Shown here: positions 1 through 7,187 of the stretch, piece by piece
Layout of the letters: every line of letters starts with the position of its first letter
How positions within the stretch are numbered: position 1 is the first letter of the stretch
NCBI RefSeq assembly: GCF_001700315.1
Contig: NZ_MASJ01000001.1
Span: 489,887 to 553,886 of the forward strand
Source of the DNA: Caryophanon tenue
GTDB lineage: Bacteria > Bacillota > Bacilli > Bacillales_A > Planococcaceae
Length of the DNA: 64,000 nt
Direction: 5' to 3'
Position numbers and translations under genes: made by a program
Notes under the pieces: generated by a model
What the model saw: the letters and a program-made list of their open reading frames with translations, nothing else
The model's database searches: none
What the model was told of the DNA's origin: nothing

Positions 1-390
1 CAAGGCTTTAACGGCAGTGCGTTTATTTTACAAACAACAAATGGAAAAGTGCCACTTTCATTATTAGAGCGCATGGAAGCAACAGCGCAAATTCCGAAAG
101 AACAAATCGAAGAAGCACGCATTGGCAAGCAGTTAACATTAAGCTCACGTATTGTGACGTTTGAGCGTAGTGTCACACAAGAATCATTTGAACAATGGGT
201 ACGCGAATTGCCGGATACCGTTTATCGCATGAAAGGGTATGTACCGGTAGAAGGTGTCAAACATCCGATGTTATTCCAATACGCATATGGTATGGTGCAG
301 TGGCTACCTGAATTTATGAATATGCCACCGAAGCTTGTGTTAATTGGTGACAATATCGGTGATGTACAAGTATTAGGGATTGATCGATAG
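1..390 (+). CDS. CobW/COG0523-type GTPase, C-terminal part
   Basis: The reading frame is open from the first base, so only the last 129 residues are in the window. They look like the C-terminal domain of CobW/COG0523 G3E GTPases: an arginine-rich segment ending in RMKGYV, then a compact beta-rich part with the phrase KLVLIGDNI near the end. Members of this family act as metallochaperones that use GTP to insert metals such as zinc or cobalt into client proteins. The GTPase core with its P-loop and the CXCC metal motif would lie upstream of the window, so the client metal cannot be judged. The gene ends just before a strong hairpin terminator. Confidence 0.7.
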   Translation, partial: QGFNGSAFILQTTNGKVPLSLLERMEATAQIPKEQIEEARIGKQLTLSSRIVTFERSVTQESFEQWVRELPDTVYRMKGYVPVEGVKHPMLFQYAYGMVQWLPEFMNMPPKLVLIGDNIGDVQVLGIDR

Positions 391-399
391 TATATACGT

Positions 400-432
400 G
401 AAGTGTCTGTTGTCACAGGCACTTCATTTTTT
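400..432 (+). terminator. Rho-independent terminator after the GTPase gene
   Basis: A 10-bp stem (GAAGTGTCTG paired with CAGGCACTTC, one G-U pair) with a 6-nt loop is followed by six T residues, ten bases after the stop codon. Confidence 0.85.
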
Positions 433-502
433 ATAAAGCGGTCTGAACATGTCAAAGTCACGAAAGGTCTGATAAGTGAGGGTTTTTTCAATGTAACAGT
501 TG

Positions 503-511
503 TGCTACAAT
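503..511 (+). promoter_or_regulatory. Candidate extended -10 promoter of the murG-like gene
   Basis: TGC-TACAAT forms an extended -10 element about 140 bases before the GTG start at 651. No good -35 box is visible. Confidence 0.35.
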
Positions 512-650
512 AGGAATGGTCATTTTCATGGTCGTGTATTATACACCTGCTAAACAGGGAAACAAGGTGTTTTCGTTGGCAGCATAAAAGAACAAACTGC
601 TTCATATGCAGTGTGCATAGTAATATGCCAAAAAGTTAGGAGATAAAACA

Positions 651-1736
651 GTGAAAAACAAATCAATAGTATTGACGGGTGGGGGAACCGCGGGGCATGT
701 GTCATTAAACCAAGCGATTATTCCAACGTTACTAAAACAAGGCTTTGATGTTCATTATGTAGGGTCAAAAGCGGGAATTGAAAAGGATTTAATTACGCAA
801 GCTTTTCCAAATGATGTGACGTATCACGCGATTTCAAGTGGTAAGCTACGCCGCTATTTTTCGTGGCAAAACTTTTCAGACCCATTTAAAGTACTAGCGG
901 GTGTGACACAAACGATGGCTATTTTACGCAAAATTAAGCCGGTCATTGTATTTTCAAAAGGTGGCTTCGTTTCAGTACCAGTTGTTATGGCAGCAAAAGC
1001 GCTAGGTATTCCAGTTGTCAATCATGAATCGGATGTTACACCAGGACTTGCGAATAAATTAGCATTACCATTTGTGTCTCATATTTTTACGGTGTTTAAT
1101 GAAACATTAGCCCATTTACCAGAGCATAAAGCGACATGTACGGGCTCGATTATTCGTTCAGAGTTATTCCAAGGCTCGCGTGAACGAGGGTTAGCACGTT
1201 GCGGTTTTGATGGTACGCGCCAAGTCGTACTGATTATGGGTGGCTCACAAGGGTCTGCAATTGTAAATAATGCGGTGCGTGAAAATCTACATATTTTAAC
1301 ACCGCAGTTCGATGTCATTCATTTATGTGGCAAGGGGCATATTGATGAAGCGCTGACGCAAACAGAAGGCTATACGCAGTTTGAGTATGTGACGACAGAG
1401 CTTGCAGATTTATTATATGCAAGTGACTATGTCATTTCACGTGCAGGGTCAAATTCAATCTTTGAATTTTTAGCGTTGTATAAGCCGATGATGTTAATTC
1501 CGTTATCAGCGGCGAAATCACGCGGCGACCAAATTTTAAACGCTCGTTTATTTTCAAAGCAAGGGTTTGCGGTTGTATTAGAGGAAGAATCATTAACGAC
1601 TGAAACATTTGCAAAAACATTTGAAGAGTTACTAGGGCGTAGTGGTCAAATTTTAGATGCGATGGCAAATGCCACACCACCAAAAACGCCAGAGGAAATG
1701 GTTGATTTAATTTTATCGTTTCAAAAGCAAAAATAA
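651..1736 (+). CDS. murG: UDP-GlcNAc:lipid I N-acetylglucosaminyltransferase, MurG type
   Basis: MurG transfers GlcNAc from UDP-GlcNAc to lipid I on the inner face of the membrane, making lipid II for peptidoglycan. The 361-residue product has the usual family length. It carries the N-terminal glycine-rich loop GGTAGH at residues 10-15, a second glycine-rich loop GGSQGS near residue 197, and the donor-binding RAGSNSIFEF segment near residue 265, as in GT28 enzymes. The start is GTG at 651 behind TTAGGAGA. The gene stands alone, flanked by terminators, rather than inside a division and cell wall cluster. It may therefore be a second MurG paralogue; the rest of the genome would decide that. Confidence 0.85.
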   Translation: MKNKSIVLTGGGTAGHVSLNQAIIPTLLKQGFDVHYVGSKAGIEKDLITQAFPNDVTYHAISSGKLRRYFSWQNFSDPFKVLAGVTQTMAILRKIKPVIVFSKGGFVSVPVVMAAKALGIPVVNHESDVTPGLANKLALPFVSHIFTVFNETLAHLPEHKATCTGSIIRSELFQGSRERGLARCGFDGTRQVVLIMGGSQGSAIVNNAVRENLHILTPQFDVIHLCGKGHIDEALTQTEGYTQFEYVTTELADLLYASDYVISRAGSNSIFEFLALYKPMMLIPLSAAKSRGDQILNARLFSKQGFAVVLEEESLTTETFAKTFEELLGRSGQILDAMANATPPKTPEEMVDLILSFQKQK

Positions 1737-1742
1737 GGCGTG

Positions 1743-1775
1743 AAAAAGCCCTCCGATAATTTCGGAGGGCTTTTT
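1743..1775. terminator. Bidirectional terminator between murG and the GNAT gene
   Basis: A 14-bp stem (AAAAAGCCCTCCGA with its complement) is flanked by A and T runs. It can therefore end transcription of both convergent genes. Confidence 0.9.
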
Positions 1776-1782
1776 AATATGA

Positions 1783-2331
1783 TTACATCGCTTGTTCTTC
1801 TTCTTCGTCCTGCTGATGTGCAGTAACTAAGTAGAATAAATCTTTTGGGATTTTGAATAAGCGGAATTTTGTTTCGCCAGCATTTATTTCATCTAATAAC
1901 GCGCTATGTGATTCTTCAGCAGACATCACATACGGCAGTTTTTGTGCAGCACGGATAGAACGTGCATTTTCAACACGGATACGTAAAAAGACAGTGTTGA
2001 AATCTAATTCAAAAAATAGTTCATTTAAAAATGCGATTTTCGCTTTTTCGTTATAGCCTTTGCCTTGGAACTCTTTGCCAAGCCACGTGCCTAAAAAGCC
2101 TGCATTATCTTGAACGTCATAAATAGAAATCGTGCCAATTACTTGGCCCCAATCATCTAAGATTGTGCGAGATACTGCTAATCCATTCTTTTCGTCTTCA
2201 ATCAGCTGTTTCGTCATGAATAAAAACTCTTCTGGAGATTTTGCTTTATGACGTACATACGGGAACACAGAAGGATGCGACATTAACTCAAATAATTCGT
2301 TACATTCATGTAAGTCTCGATGTTTTAACAT
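1783..2331 (-). CDS. GNAT-family acetyltransferase (RimJ/RimL type)
   Basis: This 182-residue protein has the layout of a RimJ/RimL-type GNAT acetyltransferase, which moves an acetyl group from acetyl-CoA to an amine. Visible family features are an N-terminal strand-helix unit, a central segment with the phrase GTISIYD, a pyrophosphate-binding-like EFQGKGYN (a variant of Q/RxxGxG/A) near residue 90, and the C-terminal RVENARSIRAAQK helix typical of this branch. The tail is acidic (QDEEEEQ). The start lies behind an AAAGGAGGCG ribosome site. The substrate cannot be told from the sequence. Confidence 0.75.
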   Translation of the reverse strand: MLKHRDLHECNELFELMSHPSVFPYVRHKAKSPEEFLFMTKQLIEDEKNGLAVSRTILDDWGQVIGTISIYDVQDNAGFLGTWLGKEFQGKGYNEKAKIAFLNELFFELDFNTVFLRIRVENARSIRAAQKLPYVMSAEESHSALLDEINAGETKFRLFKIPKDLFYLVTAHQQDEEEEQAM

Positions 2332-2765
2332 GCGAAACGCCTCCTTTATCTAGGGAAAATAGGTTTTGTAAAAATAAATGATGCGAAATTGTTAAACTGA
2401 TCTTTCTAATTTCGTTTTCGTCATTCAAACCCACAGAACTAGACGTCGATACAAGTAAAAACTTGTAGTCAATCTCCCTTGTTGCTGATATGAACCTACA
2501 GTGACAGAATAGATTAGTTGTACATCTATAATATAAATGGTAGACCCCAATTTATGCAATAAAATTATATGCGGTGTACAAAAAATGCTCGTAAATGTGA
2601 ACAAGTTCGGAAAAATCTGAAAAAGTGACTTTTCCATAGTTTATCACAAAATAGTCATTGTTAACTTTAGAACTTTTGGATGTCGTTTCATTTTCTATGC
2701 TATACTAAAAGTTCCGAGAGAATAATTATGAACGATAGTATTACGTCGTTGTAGGTGGTGAAATA
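2332..2765. other. 434-bp intergenic region between divergent genes
   Basis: This AT-rich region separates the leftward GNAT gene and the rightward diguanylate cyclase gene and must hold both promoters. Visible elements are a perfect 7-4-7 palindrome (TACAAGT, four bases, ACTTGTA) at 2450-2467 and an extended -10 box at 2698-2706. No convincing coding sequence is seen. Confidence 0.6.
2698..2706 (+). promoter_or_regulatory. Extended -10 promoter of the PAS-GGDEF gene
   Basis: TGC-TATACT lies 60 bases before the ATG at 2766. A poor -35 (TTGGAT, 2676-2681) sits 19 bases upstream. Confidence 0.45.
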
Positions 2766-4805
2766 ATGGTCGTACAAAACTTTACAATTGAACAATTTGA
2801 TATGATTTTTCGTCACAGTCAAGACTACGTATTTTTCATGAAACGTGAGTGTGAAAATTATCGATATATGGCAGTGAGCGACAGCGTTGTGACGCTATTT
2901 GCTCAAAATCCAGTAGGTCAACTTTTAACGGATGTCATTGATGAACATACGGTACAACATATGATCCCTTTTTATCATAAGGCAATTGAAACAGCCGAAC
3001 AAACAACTTATCAAGACTATACGCACTTTCATCAAGCGCAAAAATTTGAGACGACCTTGTATCCGGTTCACCAGCAAGATGGCGACTATGTGTTAGCATT
3101 CACGAAAGCGCTGCGTTATGAACGAGAGCTAGGTGAATATTATTTATTTACCCGTTCTCTGTTTTTTAACTCCTCTTTGAGCACAATATTACTCTCAAAT
3201 GAGGGGAATATTTATGAAGTGAGCTTGAAAGCGCTTGAAGAGATGGGGATTGCAACACATAATATAACAAATAAATTATTTTTTACTTTGCCGATTTTCG
3301 AGCGCATAGACGCGATAAAAATTAAAGAAGCGATTGTACAAATTAATCATGACCAATATTCAGCGTCGCTTATGGTAACATTACAAAAAAATACAAAAGA
3401 GCCGAAATACGTGCTCATTTCAATGAATAAAATGCAAGTAAGCGACGGCTTAACCGGTATATTTGTCCTTTTACAAGATGTGACAAATTACCATATTCAA
3501 ACAGAGCAATTACGTTTAACATCGCGTGATTTAGCACATGTGCAGCAAGCGTTAGATTCGACGCTTGAAATGGTTGTTACCGATATAAACGGTACGATTG
3601 TGGAAGTGAATGAACCGTTTTGTCGGGGGACGAAGTATAAGCGCCATGAGCTAATGAATATGCCGATGCGTAAATTAAATTCGCGTAAACATCCGAAGTC
3701 GTATTTTAAAGGTTTATGGGAAACGGTGTTGGCCGGCAAAATTTGGCGTGGCGAAATTTGTAATCATACGAAATACGGAGAGCCGTATTGGGTTGATACA
3801 ACGATTATTCCATTAAAAGATGAGCAAGGTCACATTAATCAGTTTATGTGCATTAACTTAAATATTTCTGAGAAAAAAGCGATTATGACAGAGTTAAGAA
3901 ATGTCGATCGTATTTTCCGTATGATTACAGAACATACGAGTGATTTAATTGCGATTACAAATGAAGATGGCATTTTAATTTATGTATCACCATCGTACTC
4001 AAAACTTTTACAGTATTCTCAAGACGAGCTACAAGGCACGTTTTATGCAACGATTTTGCATGGTAAGAGCAAGAATCTTTGGAATAGCAAATTGTATAAT
4101 GAGTTTGCAAAAGAGGGCGAGTATTCGTTTGAGTTTGAAATTGAAGGGCGTGATGGCCAAGTTTATTTAGTTGAAACGAGTTTAGCTGTTGTCCATGATC
4201 CGATGCGACCTAATGTGAGTCAAATTATGATGGCATCGCGCGAAATTACACAACGTAAGCAAAAAGAATCTGAATTAATGTATATGGCATACCATGATTC
4301 GTTAACAAGCTTGCCGAATCGTCGTTATTTAGTGCAGGAGTTTGCACAATATAAAAAAGATGCGCTGCAATATAATGAGAGCTTTGCCATCATTTATTTA
4401 GACGGTGATAATTTTAAAGGTGTAAACGATATATATGGCCATGATATTGGCGATAGCTTTTTACGTGAGTTTGGTAAGGCGTTACGTCAAAGTATTCGTA
4501 TGCATGATGTGGTTGTGCGCCTCGGTGGCGATGAGTTTGCCATCGTTGTGAAAGGCTTAACGCGTGACCGTAAAATGCGTAAGGAGCAAGTGTATCAAGT
4601 GATTGCTGACATTCATGAACGTTTAGCGCAAGGGTGGCATATTGAGCGCAATCATTTTGCGCCGACATCGTCAATGGGGATTTCATTTTTCCCAGAAGAC
4701 GGCATGGATTTACGACGTTTATTAGATGCGTCTGATTTGGCGCTATTGCAGGCGAAACAGCGTGGCAAAAACGGGCATTTCTTCTATGAGGATACGAAAA
4801 TTTAA
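2766..4805 (+). CDS. PAS-domain diguanylate cyclase (GGDEF)
   Basis: This is a cytoplasmic sensor enzyme predicted to make cyclic di-GMP from two GTP. The 679-residue protein has an N-terminal PAS-like region (about 1-120), further PAS or PAC regions at about 250-370 and 385-500, and a C-terminal GGDEF domain from about residue 510. The active-site motif GGDEF is intact at 587-591. The inhibitory site RxxD (RMHD, 578-581) lies exactly five residues before it, so product feedback is likely. No transmembrane segment and no EAL or HD-GYP domain is seen, so it should be a pure synthase. The PAS ligand is unknown. The ATG at 2766 follows GTAGGTGGTG. Confidence 0.9.
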   Translation: MVVQNFTIEQFDMIFRHSQDYVFFMKRECENYRYMAVSDSVVTLFAQNPVGQLLTDVIDEHTVQHMIPFYHKAIETAEQTTYQDYTHFHQAQKFETTLYPVHQQDGDYVLAFTKALRYERELGEYYLFTRSLFFNSSLSTILLSNEGNIYEVSLKALEEMGIATHNITNKLFFTLPIFERIDAIKIKEAIVQINHDQYSASLMVTLQKNTKEPKYVLISMNKMQVSDGLTGIFVLLQDVTNYHIQTEQLRLTSRDLAHVQQALDSTLEMVVTDINGTIVEVNEPFCRGTKYKRHELMNMPMRKLNSRKHPKSYFKGLWETVLAGKIWRGEICNHTKYGEPYWVDTTIIPLKDEQGHINQFMCINLNISEKKAIMTELRNVDRIFRMITEHTSDLIAITNEDGILIYVSPSYSKLLQYSQDELQGTFYATILHGKSKNLWNSKLYNEFAKEGEYSFEFEIEGRDGQVYLVETSLAVVHDPMRPNVSQIMMASREITQRKQKESELMYMAYHDSLTSLPNRRYLVQEFAQYKKDALQYNESFAIIYLDGDNFKGVNDIYGHDIGDSFLREFGKALRQSIRMHDVVVRLGGDEFAIVVKGLTRDRKMRKEQVYQVIADIHERLAQGWHIERNHFAPTSSMGISFFPEDGMDLRRLLDASDLALLQAKQRGKNGHFFYEDTKI

Positions 4806-4864
4806 TGTGATTTTAATGCAACTTCTCGTTGTTCCGACTACAATAAGGACAACGTGAAGTGATG

Positions 4865-4895
4865 AAAGCCTATCGCTGAAGCGGTAGGCTTTTTT
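4865..4895 (+). terminator. Terminator after the GGDEF gene
   Basis: A 12-bp stem (AAAGCCTATCGC) with a TGAA tetraloop is followed by a T run, 60 bases after the stop codon and just before the response regulator gene. Confidence 0.85.
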
Positions 4896-4919
4896 AGATA
4901 TAGATGGGTGGGGATTAAA

Positions 4920-5591
4920 GTGCAGCATATATTAGTAGTGGAAGATGATAAAAGTATTGCGCGTTTTGTCGAACTAGAATTGAAGTTTGAAGGCTTTAAA
5001 GTTACCGTTGTCCATGACGGGCGAGAAGGGTTAATGATGGCACAGCAGCAAGCATTTGATGTGCTACTGCTAGATGTCATGCTACCAGGATTGAATGGTG
5101 TCGAGCTATGTCGTCGCATTCGTGCGGTATCGGATGTGCCGATTTTATTATTAACAGCAAGAGATGCAGTAATGGACCGTGTGGCAGGACTAGATGCAGG
5201 GGCGGATGATTATTTAGTCAAGCCGTTTGCGATTGAAGAGCTACTTGCGCGTATTCGTAGTTTGCTACGCCGTGCTAAAAAGCATGCAGAAACGTCAGCG
5301 CCGCTACAGTTTCGTGATATTGTGATTGATGAAGAGGCGTATAGTGCAACAGTTGGTGATGAAAAATTAGAATTAACGAAGACCGAGTACGATTTACTAA
5401 AATATTTAGTAGCATCACAGCAGCGTGTTTGTACGCGCGACCAAATCCTTGAACATGTATGGGGCTTTCAAACAGATGTTGAAACGAATGTTGTCGATGT
5501 TTATATACGTCATTTACGTGCGAAATTACCACAAAGCGAGCCACCTTATATTGAAACGGTACGCGGTGTCGGTTATACGATGAGGGATTAG
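4920..5591 (+). CDS. arlR: OmpR/PhoB-family response regulator (ArlR-like)
   Basis: This is a DNA-binding response regulator of 223 residues when the GTG at 4920 is used. That start follows GGTGGGGA at good spacing; an in-frame GTG at 4908 overlaps the ribosome site and is less likely. The receiver domain has the acidic pair VEDD near residues 7-10, the phospho-acceptor D52 (LLLDVMLPG), T79 and K101 (LVKPF). A winged-helix DNA-binding domain fills residues 125-223. The stop is three bases before the kinase gene, so the two are co-transcribed. The kinase strongly resembles ArlS, so I name the pair ArlRS-like. The signal and targets are unknown here. Confidence 0.85.
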   Translation: MQHILVVEDDKSIARFVELELKFEGFKVTVVHDGREGLMMAQQQAFDVLLLDVMLPGLNGVELCRRIRAVSDVPILLLTARDAVMDRVAGLDAGADDYLVKPFAIEELLARIRSLLRRAKKHAETSAPLQFRDIVIDEEAYSATVGDEKLELTKTEYDLLKYLVASQQRVCTRDQILEHVWGFQTDVETNVVDVYIRHLRAKLPQSEPPYIETVRGVGYTMRD

Positions 5592-5594
5592 CCA

Positions 5595-6956
5595 ATGCAA
5601 GCATGGATAAATCGTATGTCGTTAAAACAAAAATGGGCAGCGGTTTCAGCATTTGTTATTTTTATTAGCTATGCGTTAATGTGTACGGTTGTATTTATTT
5701 CATTAAATTCTTGGCTGAGTTATCAGGAAGAGCGAGAGGCGAAGCGAACGGTCGATGATTTAGTGGCACTTATTGATGAGCAAGGCGCGCGCCTGACGAT
5801 TCAAGATATTCAAGAAAATAGTGGTTTAATGAATGCTATCGTAGACCGTAGTCAAACCGCGTATATTTTAAATATTGACGGTGATGCAGTTGTACAGATT
5901 AATAATGAAGCGCCGATTTATGAGGATACACAGCGCACATTTATTGAAACAAATGAAGCGGTTATTTTTAATCGCCCGATACAAATCGGTCCATTTTTAG
6001 GCATTTTACAAGTGTTACATCCTCTTCATGCATTTCAGCAATTAATGCAATATATTTTAATTGCGATGGTCATTGCAGGCTTTGCGGCACTATTATTATC
6101 AGCGCTTATCGGTTATCAGCTGGCGCAATATTTAATGAAGCCCATTACAGCACTGAGTGCAGAGATGATGGATATTAAAGAAAATGGCTTTATTGGACGC
6201 GCAAATGTAGTGTATACAGCGGACGATGAAATTGGCAAGCTGCTTCATGTATATGACGCCATGATGAAACAATTAGAGACATCATTTGAACAACAACAGC
6301 GTTTTGTATCGGATGCTTCACATGAGCTACGTACACCACTGCAAGCTGTTGAAGGGCATTTAGCGCTCATACAGCGATGGGGCAAGCATGATGAAGCGGT
6401 GTTAGATGAATCGATTGCAACATCGCTAATGGAAACACGTCGCATGAAGAAGATGGTCGAGGAATTATTAGCGTTAGCGCGCCGAGAGCAGGTAGATGAA
6501 GGTGGCGTTGCAAACGTCTATGAAACGGTGACGCAAATTACACAAAACCTTACAGCGCTTTATCCGAACGCACAGTTTCATATGGATTGTGATCCGCAGG
6601 TGGAAGTCGCTGTGCCAGAAAATGCCTTACATCATATACTGAAAAATATGTTGGAAAATGCGGTGAAGTATAGCGGGCAGGAACCTCACATCCATGTGCG
6701 TACTAAAATAGAAGAAAATCGCTGTAAAATTGAAGTGGAAGACAACGGCCCAGGGATTAGTGATGCACATTTACCCCATATATTTGAGCGCTTTTACCGG
6801 ATTGATGATGCACGTTCACGCGACATCGAAGGCACAGGGTTAGGGCTTGCAATCGTAAAAACGATGGTTGAAAAGCATAATGGGGTAATCTTTGTAAAGT
6901 CTATTTTAGGCGTTGGGACCGTTTTCATTGTCGAATTTGATAAAAATAAGGCGTAA
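5595..6956 (+). CDS. arlS: Sensor histidine kinase (ArlS-like)
   Basis: This membrane sensor kinase is the partner of the regulator just upstream. The 453-residue protein has transmembrane helices at about 15-37 and 148-172 that enclose a roughly 110-residue outer domain. A HAMP linker follows, then an H-box with the phospho-acceptor His243 (DASHELRTPL), an N-box (NMLENAVKY), and G boxes (DNGPGI, GTGLGLAI). The stretch from the H-box through GHLALIQRWGK is very like Staphylococcus ArlS as I remember it, which supports the name. The start is ATG at 5595, directly after the regulator stop. Confidence 0.88.
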   Translation: MQAWINRMSLKQKWAAVSAFVIFISYALMCTVVFISLNSWLSYQEEREAKRTVDDLVALIDEQGARLTIQDIQENSGLMNAIVDRSQTAYILNIDGDAVVQINNEAPIYEDTQRTFIETNEAVIFNRPIQIGPFLGILQVLHPLHAFQQLMQYILIAMVIAGFAALLLSALIGYQLAQYLMKPITALSAEMMDIKENGFIGRANVVYTADDEIGKLLHVYDAMMKQLETSFEQQQRFVSDASHELRTPLQAVEGHLALIQRWGKHDEAVLDESIATSLMETRRMKKMVEELLALARREQVDEGGVANVYETVTQITQNLTALYPNAQFHMDCDPQVEVAVPENALHHILKNMLENAVKYSGQEPHIHVRTKIEENRCKIEVEDNGPGISDAHLPHIFERFYRIDDARSRDIEGTGLGLAIVKTMVEKHNGVIFVKSILGVGTVFIVEFDKNKA

Positions 6957-6989
6957 ATTACCTTGAATTAAGACGAGTTATACGCTCTA

Positions 6990-7014
6990 GCGTAAAAAAA
7001 TGCTTTTTTTACGC
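6990..7014. terminator. AT-rich hairpin after arlS
   Basis: A perfect 11-bp stem, GCGTAAAAAAA with its complement, has a 3-nt loop. Its T run lies inside the stem, so termination efficiency is uncertain. Confidence 0.45.
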
Positions 7015-7187
7015 AAAACTGTTGTATTTTTTGTGAAGAGTAGTAAGATTGAAAAGGAAAAAATGTTCTTAATATTATCAGCTTAAACGCTTATAAATCG
7101 CAACGAAGCGTGGTAATATTGTAAGTGATTCATTGATAACAAAATTAATGGACTGCCTACTAAAGGCAAAATTTGGAGGTTATTTTC

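Noticed and set aside
222..605. 127-residue minus-strand ORF at the left end
   Set aside because: It crosses the terminator and the reverse of the GTPase gene; no domain and no start signal.
7083..7100. cre-like stretch TTAAACGCTTATA upstream of odhA
   Set aside because: It misses three consensus positions and is probably chance in AT-rich DNA.
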